A stretch of DNA of 64,000 nt from Prorocentrum cordatum (GCA_963575745.1 CAUYUJ010018460.1:728942-792941); one strand, 5' to 3'; shown: positions 10,001 through 20,249, numbered from the stretch's first letter. Numbers and translations: made by a program. The notes: generated from the sequence alone by a model not told the origin.

Positions 10001-10085
10001 CATGGGGCGTTCTCAATCAACACCCCATTGAGTGTCCCCATGTGAAGGTTGCCCTTTGTCATGAGGGCGGACTCGCAAGAGCCGA
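10001..10085 (+). pseudogene. Fragment of the 15442-17935 gene
   Basis: The stretch reads WGVLNQHPIECPHVKVAL, closely matching WSVLNQLPIDCPHVKVAL encoded near 16420-16475. The nucleotide match continues through CATGAGGGCG..CTCGCAAGAGCCGAG, with an extra T that shifts the frame. It is an isolated, out-of-frame piece in a spacer, best explained by internal duplication and decay inside the element. Confidence 0.65.
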
Positions 10086-10104
10086 GTGGCTGAAGAACTA
10101 ATTA

Positions 10105-11150
10105 GTAGTTTGGGGTCCGAACAGCTCCCCAGACGATTTGGTTGTGGAGTAGGTGGCTCCGCAGCAGCGGGGCTCGAATTAAGGGCGCGTTGCATTTCTG
10201 CAGGGGCGCGCGCGTCGGCCGCCGAGATCGGGAGCGCGCGCGCAGGCGCCGTGGCGCGATTTCGTTTTGAAGTCTCCCCTCTCCTCCCTGTCCCCCCATC
10301 CCGCCGCCCTCAACGTCGGCTCCTCGCCGCCCGTTCCTCGTCGCTCCACGCCTGTTCGTTCTCCTCCAATTTCCTCTCCCGCTTCCTCGTTCTCTCCTTC
10401 CCATTTTCCCTCCATCCCATTGCATCCCTGGCACCCCAGCGACGTTCGCAGTTAGAAGCTGGAAGTTCGGAGTCCGAAGATCGAAGTTTGAATTTCGAAG
10501 CTTCGCACTTCGAGGTTCGATCTTCGATCCTTCGTCATCTCGTCGTCGTAATCGTCGTCCTCGTTCGTCGTCGTCGTTCCTCGTCGGCGTCGGTTGTCGT
10601 CGTCGTCGTCGCTCGTTGTCGTCCTCGCCGTCGTCGTCGTGGTCGGCGTCGTCGTCGTCGATCGTCGTCGTCGCTAGTCGTCGTCGCTGGTAGCCGTCGT
10701 GGTCATCGTCCTCGTCGTCGTCGTCGTGGTCGTCGTTGCCCTCGTTGTCGCCGTCGTGGTCATCGTTCTCGTCGGCGTCGTCGTCGTCGTTGTCGTGAAA
10801 CGCCCCACGTAGGAGGAGCAGAGAAGGGAGCAAGGATAAATGAGCGCGGTGGAGGGAGGAGGGAGGACTGAACAGGAAGAGGAGGGAGCAGGCAGAGGTA
10901 GAAGGGATGAGGTAGTTCAGAAGTGGGAGCAGCAGAGTGGCGCAAGGGGAAAAGTCATTTGAGCGCAGGGAGGGATGGCATTGCGATAAAGTGAATCCGC
11001 AGCCGTTGCAGGTCTGCCCCCCGCCGCGCCCGCCCGCCTCCGCGACGGGAGCGGCCCAGGGCATGGAGCAGCCTGGCGCGACTGGAGCCGCGCAGGAACC
11101 TCTGCCGAAGTCTCCGCAGCAGCGGGGGCTGCCAGAGGAGGCCCCTGATG
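10105..11150. repeat. Long direct repeat R2 (spacer and 5' leader)
   Basis: Second copy of the 8254-9245 repeat with the same order of parts: TTCGAA-type minisatellite (10440-10530), CGTCGT tract (10540-10800), CGCCCCACGTAGGAGGAGCA, and closing hairpin. It has an insertion of about 40 bp carrying the ATG at 11063. Confidence 0.75.
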
Positions 11151-12796
11151 CAGTTCCGCATGGAATGGCAGATCCAGCACCGGCCTCCGCAGCAGCGGGG
11201 GGGGAGGTTGCAACGAAACTGCGGTCATTGTTTTCGTCGATGTCTGATGCCCAGGAAAGCGTTTCGAAGACCCTGCTGGTTGCCCAGGAATTGATGCAGA
11301 ATGGCCTGATCGAAGATGCGCGGAAGTTAACGGCCGCCGCCAACCGCCTTGTAGTCATAACGGCTGAGGAGGCGGCTTGCGCAGCAGCGGGGGCATCCGT
11401 GGAGCCAGGCGCCGCCACAGTGGTAATCGAGCCTGGACAGGGTGGCTCCGATGACCCGAGACCGAGATCTCCCTGCACGACTAATTGGCAACATCGGCAG
11501 GCTCTGATCGCAGCACGCAAACTGCGTGAAAGCTCCTCCGCAGCAGCGGGGGCCCGCGTGATCAAGACTCTCGCCTTGACCTCGAAGGCTCGGTCGCCAG
11601 CGCTTCCTGTCCAAGAGGGCTTCCCAGAGGAAGGCCGCCCGCACTTCCCATCGGAAGAGCGCGGCCCGAGCCATTCCAAGCCTCTTGTGCCCCTGCTGTA
11701 CGACGACGAAGACCAGGTGCAGGAGGGGCAGACAGAGGCGCGCGTGAATCTGGCTTTTGCTTCCCTCGTCCTGCGCGCGGGCGCCTCCCTGTCGGATTGG
11801 GTCGCAGCTGTCAGGGACAGGCGCGAAGGGGTCGTCTTAGTCTCCTTCGAGCCTGGTGCACGCATCAATCGCGATCGGCGGAAGCAACATCTCGACGATC
11901 TCATCCGCCATAGTGGCTTCCACGGGGAGGTCGCGCGCGAGTGCGTTGGGGCTCTCCTCTGGGTTCCCGAGCGCGTCGAGCAGTGCGAGGTGCTTCGCTG
12001 GCACTGCCACGGGAAGTTCCTGGTTCAGGCCTGGTCGGTGACCCTGGCAGCGGTGGCTCACAATCCGAAAGCAAAGGAAGGCAAACTCTCCATAGCAGTG
12101 GGGGGCGTGTTCTTCCGACACCAGACGAGCCTCGCGGGGCAACCGTGGCCCGAGAACTTCCGCAACGGGCTGCGGAACCTGGCGTTGTGGAACCGAGTGC
12201 GTATTCTCGCTGGGATCTTTGACGCAGGCAGGGAGGATCTTTCGGAGCTGCTCAGAAGTTGCGGCGCGTCTGGTACAGGCGTACTCGGCTTGGCTTTGTG
12301 GTGTCCGACAAAAGGTTGTCACGTGACGCACCCGCACTACATCGTGATTCTTGGCCCCGCTCAGGTTCGCGAGTGCCCTGCGGGCGGGCAGCCTGATCTG
12401 CCGCACTGGTTGAATCAGGATTCCCAGCCTCCGCAGCAGCGGAGGCTCCTCACCAGCCTGCAGTACCGCCAGTTGGATTGGGCGGCGCGTCCGACCTGGG
12501 TCAGGCTCACGGACGCGGAGCGCAAGGAGCAGGATACATATGACTGGCCGCACTTGCACAGGGTGATCCACAAGGCCCAGGATGCGAACCGCCTCACGGA
12601 ACATTGCCACACATTGTTCGTTTTTGTAGAAGCCAAGAACAGGAAGTCTGGCAAAGGCGCCGCGGCCAGGAAGAAGGATCGGAAGCGGGAAGCCAAGTGG
12701 GAAAAACAGCGGGGAGAGTGGGCGGAGACAGAACCCGAAGCAACAGCCTCAGCAGCAGCGGAGGCGCACGGAGACCAGGAGGAGGCGGAGACATAA
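11063..12796 (+). CDS. Degenerate endonuclease/exonuclease/phosphatase-like protein
   Basis: A 577-residue reading frame from the ATG at 11063 to TAA at 12794. The frame is open further upstream through repeat R2 but without another ATG. The N-terminal 200 residues are low complexity with several hairpin-encoded peptides. The second half contains NRVRILAGIFDAGREDLSEL and CHVTHPHYIVILGP, which line up with NSVDILCGDFNMAL and GGAHYPLLFQM of the gene at 27554. The usual catalytic GDFN is GIFD here, so nuclease activity is doubtful. The frame stays open after the stop to 13666 (next entry). The relation to the EEP fold is inferred from the shared layout. Confidence 0.6.
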   Translation: MEQPGATGAAQEPLPKSPQQRGLPEEAPDAVPHGMADPAPASAAAGGEVATKLRSLFSSMSDAQESVSKTLLVAQELMQNGLIEDARKLTAAANRLVVITAEEAACAAAGASVEPGAATVVIEPGQGGSDDPRPRSPCTTNWQHRQALIAARKLRESSSAAAGARVIKTLALTSKARSPALPVQEGFPEEGRPHFPSEERGPSHSKPLVPLLYDDEDQVQEGQTEARVNLAFASLVLRAGASLSDWVAAVRDRREGVVLVSFEPGARINRDRRKQHLDDLIRHSGFHGEVARECVGALLWVPERVEQCEVLRWHCHGKFLVQAWSVTLAAVAHNPKAKEGKLSIAVGGVFFRHQTSLAGQPWPENFRNGLRNLALWNRVRILAGIFDAGREDLSELLRSCGASGTGVLGLALWCPTKGCHVTHPHYIVILGPAQVRECPAGGQPDLPHWLNQDSQPPQQRRLLTSLQYRQLDWAARPTWVRLTDAERKEQDTYDWPHLHRVIHKAQDANRLTEHCHTLFVFVEAKNRKSGKGAAARKKDRKREAKWEKQRGEWAETEPEATASAAAEAHGDQEEAET

Positions 12797-12862
12797 TCTG
12801 AAGCAGCAGCCTCCGCAGCAGCGGGGGCGCACGGAGCCCAGGAGGAGCTTGAGGGCGACGAG
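12737..12862 (+). repeat. 63-bp tandem duplication spanning the stop codon
   Basis: Two units, 12737-12799 and 12800-12862, encode EATASAAAEAHGDQEEAET and EAAASAAAGAHGAQEELEG. Unit one ends in the TAA at 12794-12796. Each unit contains one hairpin core. The length is 21 codons, so frame is kept. Confidence 0.7.
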
Positions 12863-13666
12863 GCCCCGCTCTGGATCGACTCCTGCAGCCTCACGCCGCC
12901 CCAAGACGAACAGAGCAACCCTGACAGAGGTGAGAGGGAGGAGAAGAAGGATAAGGAGAAGATGAAGAAAAACAAGAAGAAGAAGAACAAGAATAAAAAT
13001 ATCAGGAGCAGAACCCCAAAGAGGAAGAAGCCCTCGCAGCAGCGGGGGGGCAGCCGTTCCACACGCAGAAAGCGGGAGCAGAGGAGCAAAGACCGAATGA
13101 GGAGAGTGCCCTCGCAGCAGCGGGGGCGCAGCCGCTCCAGACGCAGAGGGCAGGAGCAGAGGGGGCGCAGCCGCTCCAGACGCAGTGGGCAGGTGGAGGG
13201 CGGCGACCGCAGGGCGGCGTGGGCAGGGCGGTTCCTGCCCGCGCCGCCCGCGCACCCCCCCCACGCAGGTCAGGTGATGCTGAGGCCGAGGGCATGGCGC
13301 CCGCTCCTCCCAGGCCAGATATGCCGTCCGCCAGGCATGCCGCCAATGATGCCACCACCACCGCCATTTCCCCCGCGTGGAGGAGGACGCCGCGGGGCCC
13401 CCCCGCTGGAGGAGACACCGCACCCTACGCCACCGCGGCTCGTCCCGAGGCAGCCGCCGCACCCTCCGCCGAAGCGGCTCCTGCCAAGAGAGTCGCAGAC
13501 GCCCCGCCCTCTGGCAGCGCCGCTCGTCCCGAGGCCGCCGCCGCAGCCTCCCCCGCCGCAGCTCCTCTCCAGGGAGTCGCCGCTTCCTGCGGACACGTTT
13601 GCGTTCAACAGTGACGCGTTCGAGGCATTGTCGCGGCGCCGCAGCCCTTCAAGCGACTCCAGCTGA
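12797..13666 (+). CDS. Continuation in the same frame: Lys-rich, SR-like, Pro-rich tail
   Basis: After the single TAA the same frame is open for 289 codons. It reads an acidic part (EELEGDEAPLWIDSC), a Lys/Asn run (KKNKKKKNKNKN, about 12965-13000), SR-type repeats (RGRSRSRRRGQ), then a Pro/Arg-rich stretch and an acceptable C-terminus (TFAFNSDAFEALSRRR). RS repeats usually mediate RNA-protein or splicing-factor contacts. Either the upstream TAA is a null mutation or read-through site, or it is removed by splicing, or this is a separate gene starting at the ATG at 12962. I favour one ancestral gene. Confidence 0.5.
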   Translation, partial: SEAAASAAAGAHGAQEELEGDEAPLWIDSCSLTPPQDEQSNPDRGEREEKKDKEKMKKNKKKKNKNKNIRSRTPKRKKPSQQRGGSRSTRRKREQRSKDRMRRVPSQQRGRSRSRRRGQEQRGRSRSRRSGQVEGGDRRAAWAGRFLPAPPAHPPHAGQVMLRPRAWRPLLPGQICRPPGMPPMMPPPPPFPPRGGGRRGAPPLEETPHPTPPRLVPRQPPHPPPKRLLPRESQTPRPLAAPLVPRPPPQPPPPQLLSRESPLPADTFAFNSDAFEALSRRRSPSSDSS

Positions 13667-13924
13667 CGGCGCGCGGCTGCGGAGACCTCCGCAGCAGCGG
13701 GGGTGGTCTCCGCAGGGGTGATCTCCGCAGCAGCGGGGGCTAGCATAATTAAGAGATCTGAGGCCCGGGCTCGGCGCGCGCGCGAGGAGGCAGGCGCTCG
13801 CATTGAGCGGCTGAAGAAATCGCGGTCGTTGTCGCCGTGCTCGTCGTCGTCGCTTGCTTTTTGCAGGGGGGGAAAGGGGGACGAGCAAGAGGAGGAGGAG
13901 GAGGAGGGGTCCTGCAGGGGCCAG

Positions 13925-14115
13925 GACCGACACCGGGACCGGGACCGGGACCAGGGGGAGAGCGGGACCGGGACCGGGAGCGGGACAGGGACGGGGAGCC
14001 CTGGACGAGCAGCAGAACCGACCACGGGACCGGGACCGGGACCGGGGCCGGGACCGGGACCGGGACCGGGAACGGGGGTGCTGGTCCCGGTCCCGGTCCC
14101 GTGGTCGGTCCTGCT
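13925..14115. repeat. GGGACCG minisatellite with inverted half
   Basis: Repeats of GGGACCGGGACCGG run to about 14070, followed by the complementary GGTCCCGGTCCCG at about 14082-14110, so the array can fold on itself. Confidence 0.75.
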
Positions 14116-14213
14116 GCCCGTCCTGGGCTCCCCGCCCCTGTCCCGCTCCATGTGTCACCTCTTTGTCCCGCTCCCAATCTCTGCCGTGCCGTTTGGGTTC
14201 GAGATCGCCAGCC

Positions 14214-14684
14214 ATGAGGGTTAGGAAGCCCGACACAAGGATCGGGCGATGCCGCGTCGGCGAGAAGAGGAATAGGAAACCCGACACAAGGACGGGACGA
14301 TGCCGCGTCGGCGAGAAGAGGGGTTTTCGGAAACCAGACCACAGACCTCATTCGAGCAAGCGCGCTGGGGCGGCGGCTCGACCCACGGCAGCGTCGGCGG
14401 AGGCGGCCGCGCGGCCGCTAGCTCGGCGCAAGGCGAGCTCCAAGAAACAAACCCTCGCAGTAGCGGGGGCTGCTGTAGCCCTCGCAGCAGCGGGGGCTGC
14501 TGTCTTGGAGCGTGGTGGGTTGTGGGATGAGAAGACTGCTCGGAGGATAGGCGTGGAAGATGACGATGGGTTCGATCAGGCACTTTGGTACCGCGACCAT
14601 TGGGGCAACTGGTACAAACTAGGGTCCAAGATGCCGCCAGTCGGCAGCTCCTGGCAAGAAGGCGCCGACCCCCTTCGCATGTAA
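14214..14684 (+). CDS. Small basic hypothetical protein
   Basis: From the ATG at 14214 this encodes 156 residues. The N-terminus contains a tandem duplication of about 60 bp giving RKPDTRIGRCRVGEKR twice. An Ala-rich part with two hairpin peptides follows (about 14450 and 14475), then a C-terminus that looks like real globular protein (DQALWYRDHWGNWYKLGSKM). I do not recognise the family. The frame is open for another 360 nt upstream through the GGGACCG array, which I regard as noncoding. About 760 bp separate it from the next gene. Confidence 0.5.
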   Translation: MRVRKPDTRIGRCRVGEKRNRKPDTRTGRCRVGEKRGFRKPDHRPHSSKRAGAAARPTAASAEAAARPLARRKASSKKQTLAVAGAAVALAAAGAAVLERGGLWDEKTARRIGVEDDDGFDQALWYRDHWGNWYKLGSKMPPVGSSWQEGADPLRM

Positions 14685-15184
14685 TTACGGGGCGGATGAA
14701 CACGACAGTGCCCCCACATGGTTGATTGTACGGTCCTCAGGATGACCACGACATCCCGAGCGCACAAGGGGAACGCTCCTCCGCAGCAGCGGAGGGATGT
14801 CGCGAGAATTTCGCCGAGGGGGGGTGACCTCGGCGGAGGGGCGCACTCGCGCGCGCGCGGGGGAGCGCGGTTTCGCGCGTCGCGTGCGGCATCGCATGCG
14901 GTGTGGGGGAAAACACGACATCTGTGCTGTCACCTGTGTCCTGCTCTCTCCTTTGCTTCGCTTCCCCTTGCACTCCCTCCTGCAACCTCCCGCCCGTCAT
15001 TATGTCTTTGTAGTGATCATCGCTTCCATACACGCAACTCTCACAGCGCCCCTTTCTCTCACAGATGGGTTCGGGGTGGGCAACCTTTCTCTCACACAGG
15101 GGGGGGCCGATGTATCAATGCTTCTCCTGTTCAGGCGGATGTGCGCGTATCGAAAAACTGAGAAGGCCGCGTCGACCCGCCGTT

Positions 15185-15185
15185 C

Positions 15186-15222
<37 letters not shown>

Positions 15223-15260
15223 GTCTCTCTCTCTCTCTCTGTCTCTCTCCCTCTATCTGC
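15185..15260. repeat. (CT)n tract upstream of the 15442 gene
   Basis: Nearly uninterrupted CT repeats on the + strand. It may act as a polypyrimidine tract for trans-splicing of the downstream mRNA (inference). Confidence 0.75.
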
Positions 15261-15441
15261 CTTTCCTCTCCTTCTCCTTTTGCTCAAGTGCGGGCAGGCC
15301 GCGGATCCGTGAGGCCCCTCCTTCTGTCCGCGCGCGCGACAGGCACTCGTGCTTTAAGCGGGGCCCCGCAGCAGCGGGGGCAACCGTCGCGGAGCATCTG
15401 TTTGGGAAGCTGCCCCCGCAGCAGCGGGGGCGCCTGGATAG

Positions 15442-17935
15442 ATGTCCGAGGACATCAAGTCAGGCCCCCTGAATGATGCCGCCACGTTGCGCAGCCGCTA
15501 TGCCTTGAAGGACTCCGAGGGCCAGCGGCTGAAGGCCAAAATTTCCTTGGAGGATATCTGCGTCCACCCGCAGAACAGAGGTGGGACGTACCCCTCCGCT
15601 GCCAGAGTGGTTAATCTCCTGTGTGGCATTCTGAAAGACAGGTTCCTCTTGAACGAGGCGCAGCACGAAGCAGTGGTTGTTCAGGAACTCCCTGCGGGGA
15701 AGAAGGCCGATTACGAGCGCCTCCATGGCGGGCCGTACACGGCGCACGCGGACCACAACTTGCAGAAAACGAAGTCCGTGGGGGCTCTACGCTCGGCGTA
15801 CACAAGCTTGCCAACGTTCAACTACGGGGCGCTGAGCCACTGCACCCTAACCCTTGGTCTGCTGAACCTCAAGCACGGCGCAGTGTGGGTCATTCCCGAA
15901 GACCACAAAGGATGTGGTTTGGAGGAGTTCCAGACAGGTACAGGTGGTTCCTGGGATATCCCAAAAATGCGTCGCGCACCGAAGTTCACAGAACTCATGG
16001 ACGTGCTCGATAACGGTTTGCTTTGCGAGGTGCTCTCGTGGGAAATTCACTTCGATGCCGTCTTCGCGCAAGGCCCCGCGATCATTTCCGCGGCCCTGAA
16101 CGACCCACAGGGAAAAGGTGTGACCTCTCACGAAATCGAGGTCCTGACGTCCGTCGCTGATTTCGTCGCCACCGCAGCAGCGGCGGGCAAGAAAGCATCG
16201 TGCGGATCTGAGACAGGACACCCCGTGAATATCTCGTACGAAACTGTTCTCAAGGCTTGCGCGCAACGACATCCCGAGTGCGCCAAGGCCAAATGGTTCG
16301 AGGACATGTTTACTTTCGTCATCAACGTGGGGGCCGCATCAGGGCAGTTCATACCGCAAATTCTAGATTATGATCGACGTTGGGTGGATCACAAAATACG
16401 TTCCCTGGCACCAGCCACCTGGAGCGTTCTCAACCAACTCCCCATAGATTGTCCCCATGTGAAGGTAGCCCTTGTCATGAGGGCGTACTCGCAAGAGCCG
16501 AGGTGCGGACAATGCCCCGCGCCGGAAACGGCTTGGGGACACAGCGAGGGCAACAGTCGGATACAGGAGCTCAATTCTTTGTTGGGGTATGTCCGTCGCA
16601 TATTGGCCCCCGCAGCAGCGGAGGCCCACGGGGAGGAGAAGAGCGCGACTTTGACCGCGGGGGCGGTTCTGACTGCGACGGACACCTTCTACCAGGTGTA
16701 CGTAAGGGTGAAGGCTACCAAACCTCGTCGGGAGGCAGTTGTGGAGGCCGTGTGCGAGACAGTGCGTCCGTACTATGCTGAAGTACGCGAGGCCTGGCAG
16801 AAAATGGAAAAGAACGCACAGAAAGAGTTCCCGCCCCCCCCCTGCGCCGTGGACCGACAAGTTGCCCGCGGCCCCCGAGAATCCCGCTGGCCCTCGCAGC
16901 AGCGGAGGTGGCGAGGGCTCTCGCCCGCAGCCAGTATTGATAGAGTTCAACGAAGAAGACAAGCCTCTGAACAGGCAGATGTCTGAAGTGTCCAAGCCCG
17001 TGAACAGCCTGATGGTGGTCCCAGTGAAATCGTGGCACGCTTCGGCTCCGTCTGGCAATCTCGACACAGACAGGTGGCACCAAGCAAGCATCGCGGAAGT
17101 CATGACTGGCTTCCATCGTCACGCGGACACTTGCGCCCAACCCGTCCAGATGCAATATGACGTTCAAGCCAAGAGTGTCCATGTGGTGGCTACTGGGGAC
17201 ATCGCCGAGGGGAAACTGATGCTCTTCCCTTGCTGCCCCACCGCGAAGATTTTCCCGAAAGTCTCGAGCAATCCGCGGGCAGTGGAGGTGCTAGTCGGTG
17301 AGAAACGTCCGACTCCTGTCGAGAAAATGGAAACATATTGGGCACAACCTGATTTCAAATTACCAGAGCTGGAGCTCAAGCCCGCGCCGCAGGAAGCGGC
17401 CTCCGCAGCAGCGGGGGCTGCGCAGGGCGAGGCGCCCGTGGGCCCGCAGCTCGACGAGGCGGCCCCCGCAGCAGCGGCGCCTGCACAGGGCGAGGCCGAA
17501 CAGGAAGAGAATCCGTACCAGTTTAAGTTCGGAGGTACCGAGTCCTTGCACTTCTTTTGGGGAGTTGAGAGGATGACACCAGAAGAACTTGCCCGAGCCC
17601 AGCTAGTGCAGGGACAGGAGCACTGGAAGTTCAACGTTGCACTTCGACCACTAGAGTTCCAGACAATGACAAAGTGCCCGCCAGCCGCCCCCCTCCGCGT
17701 CTGCAGCGTGCTTGTCCCGTGCATGTACAACACGGTGCCGCTGGTGCGCGGAGATCGGCTGATGCTGCAGATCACAAAGGAGAAGAGGGCCACCGACACC
17801 CACAAGGAGAAGCAGGCATGGCAAAAGGAGCAGAAAGAGCAGGAGAAGAAACGGAAGAAGGACGCCGAGGAGGGACGGAAAACCCCCAAGAGCGGCAAGA
17901 TGACAATCCCTGGCCAGGGGGCCCACTTCGTGTGA
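15442..17935 (+). CDS. Large dinoflagellate-expanded protein, +1 frame break in a C9 run
   Basis: The first part starts at the ATG at 15442 and runs to 16986; homologous-looking sequence continues in another frame to the TGA ending at 17935. The switch fits the run of nine C at 16834-16842: skipping one C gives a continuous 830-residue product. The first part has LPTFNYGALSHCTLTLGLLN and WSVLNQLPIDCPHVKVAL. The second has HVVATGDIAEGKLMLFPC, LHFFWGVERM and a Lys/Glu-rich tail (KEKQAWQKEQKEQEKKRKK). From memory the second part matches a multi-copy dinoflagellate family of unknown function. The extra C could be a null mutation, a consensus error or a programmed shift. Hairpin peptides occur near 16172, 16608, 16893, 17400 and 17463. 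Confidence 0.68.
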
Positions 17936-18059
17936 TCCCGCCGCAGCAGCGGGGGGTGCGCGAAACGGAGCGGCAGATGACAGCGGTCGATGATCCACCC
18001 GTCGCAGCCCGCAGCCGTCAGCTGGAGGGGAGGAGGAAAAGGGCGGGGAGAGGAGGTCG

Positions 18060-18330
18060 AAGAGGGAGGGGGGAGGGGGGCAGCAGAAACAGCACCAGAC
18101 AAGGATGGGAGAGGTCACGCATCAGCCGCAGTAGTGCCGGTGGTACGTCAATTTTCATGGCGGCGCGGCGGCCGCTGAGAAATGGAGCAAGTGCGAGGGC
18201 CTGCAAATGCGGAAAATGTGAGTGCCTCTCGTCCCCTCCCCTCCTCTTCCTCCATGAGATCTCTCTCCCGGTGCATATCCCCTGCCAGGTCTCGTCCTGC
18301 TCCTCTCCCTCTATGTTCGTCCTGCCCTCC
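18060..18330. repeat. Spacer repeat S, copy 2
   Basis: Diverged copy of 9690-9985 (see that entry). It lies between the stop of the 830-residue gene and the internal palindrome array. Confidence 0.7.
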
Positions 18331-18488
18331 CCTCGCGCCTCGCCTCCGTCTCCGTCCCCCCTCGTCCGTTCCCGCCTCCCTCCCGCGTCCTGTTTTCCTC
18401 TTTCCGTGCTCATCGTCCTGCTCATCGCCCTGCCGTCCTGTTCGCGGGACGCTCTGTGGGACAGGGGGGCGGTCGAAGCACGCAAGGC

Positions 18489-18690
18489 CGACCCCCTCTG
18501 TGACAGAGGGGGTCCCGCGCTTGTCCGCGGGACTCCCTCTGTGACAGAGGGGGTCCCGCGCTTTTCCGCGGGACCCCCCTCTGTGACAGAGGGGGTCCCG
18601 CGCTTTTCCGCGGGACCCCCCTCTGTCACAGAGGGGGTCGGGTGGAAAAGCGCGGGGCCCCCTCTGTCACAGAGGGAGTCGGGTCGTGCG
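18489..18690. repeat. Internal palindrome array with an orientation flip
   Basis: Five copies of CCCTCTGTGACAGAGGG alternate with CCCGCGCTTTTCCGCGGG spacers. The first three have the centre GTGAC; the last two have GTCAC, and the spacer is also inverted (GGAAAAGCGCGG), so the array is itself an inverted repeat centred near 18612. It is the same palindrome as at both ends of the element. Confidence 0.75.
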
Positions 18691-19001
18691 TTTCCGCGCG
18701 CCCTCCCTGTCAGGGGTGGTCGTTCGATCCAGAGGGTCGGTCAGAGCACGAGGGTCGGTCTGCTCAGCTGGGTTCGCAATGGAAAGGATCTCGTGGAGGG
18801 AGCATGATGCGGATGAGGAGTAGGAGGATCTGTTCGAGACGAGGAGTCCGCCTTCCATAGCCGTTTTCAGGCGGTTCACTTTTGAGGGGGGGCGACACCT
18901 AATTAGGACGCGCGCGCCTTCGCAGCAGCGGGGGCTTGCGCACGGCGGCATCATGGCGGGAGGTCGCTGTCGGGAAAGCAGCGCGCCAAGATGGCGCGAG
19001 C

Positions 19002-19886
19002 ATGGGGGTGCTCTGCGCGACGGGCGGGCTGTGCCGAAGTCACGAGGGAGCAGCGGGATTTGCTCTGGAATGCGAGGAGCGCTGTGTTGTCTTGGGCGGC
19101 GAGATGAGCAATGAAGCCTTCGTGCCCGTCGGAAAGCACCGCCTGTGGATGCTCAAAGTGGTCGGTGGCCACAGTGCCGTGAAGGGCGCCTTGAGCGAAA
19201 CAAACTTGTTAGAACAATTGTATGAGAAGCTTCGCGCTGGAGAAGGATACAACGTGGATGAAGCGGCGACTCCTGTGAAAGAGGCCCCCGCAGCAGCGGG
19301 GGTTGCAGCAGGGTCTCCCGCAGCAGCGGGAGAAAAAGGTCGGGATCCCATGGCGGATCTCCTCGGCACCGTCAAGGCCGCACCGATAGCGAAGAAAACC
19401 CCTGAGAAACAGAAAGGGTTTCCTCGAGGCACGATCTGCAGAGTAACCATGCCGATGTCTCCTAAGCCAGATGAGGCCGACACGAAAGAGATTTGTGTGT
19501 ATGAGAACAAATATGGGCAACTACTCGTTCATAGTCAGGACCTGCCTTGGCTTCTGCATTACCTGTGCGAGGAGAGCCAGGGCAAAAGCGTCCCCGAACC
19601 CAACGACGACGACGAGGTCGACGCTTTGGACGAGAAGCGCCCGTGGACCACCAGGTGGTGCCCGTCTGGGATGTGGACACTGGAGGTCAAAGGAGGGCCA
19701 ATGGCAGGCCGAACATGGGCCTCCAGGATTCAGGATCTGAACGAGGAGAAATGGTCCACAGGCGTGGCGTTGACGGAAGTGACGACGCCCTTGAAACAGT
19801 CCACCCGTGCGCAGCAAAAGCAGGTTCTTCTAGCGTTCTTGGAGGACGTGGTCCAGAAAGCCATCAAACAGGACACACAGCAGTGA
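19002..19886 (+). CDS. Dinoflagellate-expanded conserved protein (LPWLLHYLCEE family)
   Basis: The frame is open from about 18936, but the first ATG is at 19002, giving 294 residues. The N-terminal part (MGVLCATGGLCRSHEGAAGF, FVPVGKHRLWMLKVV) is duplicated at 20794. Two adjacent hairpins at about 19283-19304 and 19314-19333 encode PAAAGV and PAAAGE. The C-terminal half has DLPWLLHYLCEESQGKSV, MWTLEVKGGPMAG and a closing helix (QVLLAFLEDVVQKAIKQD). From memory this resembles a multi-copy dinoflagellate family of unknown function. Compared with the copy at 20794 about 20 bp holding that copy's ATG are missing here, so the true start may have moved to 19002. Confidence 0.62.
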   Translation: MGVLCATGGLCRSHEGAAGFALECEERCVVLGGEMSNEAFVPVGKHRLWMLKVVGGHSAVKGALSETNLLEQLYEKLRAGEGYNVDEAATPVKEAPAAAGVAAGSPAAAGEKGRDPMADLLGTVKAAPIAKKTPEKQKGFPRGTICRVTMPMSPKPDEADTKEICVYENKYGQLLVHSQDLPWLLHYLCEESQGKSVPEPNDDDEVDALDEKRPWTTRWCPSGMWTLEVKGGPMAGRTWASRIQDLNEEKWSTGVALTEVTTPLKQSTRAQQKQVLLAFLEDVVQKAIKQDTQQ

Positions 19887-20161
19887 TGCCCTCGTTATCC
19901 GCTCGCTGGCGCGCGCCGCAGCAGCGGCGCGCTGACCGCTACAACGGCTTTTTTTGTGCAAACAGACTCGGTGCATGCACCGCACCAGCGGCGCGCTGAC
20001 CGCTGAGGTGGATGCCTGCGGGTTCCTGTCGACTGGACAGGGGTTAGGGCACGCGCGGGGGATCGCGAGCCTGCGGCTCTCCAGCGCTCGCGCGCTAGAG
20101 GACAAAAAGGAACTCGCGGAATCTGGCGAGGACGGGGCGGAGGGGTTGGGACCAGTAGGAT

Positions 20162-20196
<35 letters not shown>

Positions 20197-20249
20197 AGGA
20201 GGAGCAACAGCAGCAGCAACATCACACTAGCAGCACCGACAGGAGGATC

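Noticed and set aside
18660-18790. A nested element ending at the central palindrome array
   Set aside because: No copy of the 29-bp TIR or of a TA-flanked inverted repeat was found near 18.4-18.8 kb.
18936-19001. Start of the conserved 294-residue gene at 18936
   Set aside because: The codon there is TTG. The first ATG is at 19002; similar upstream non-ATG extensions were also dropped for the genes at 7111, 11063 and 22234.
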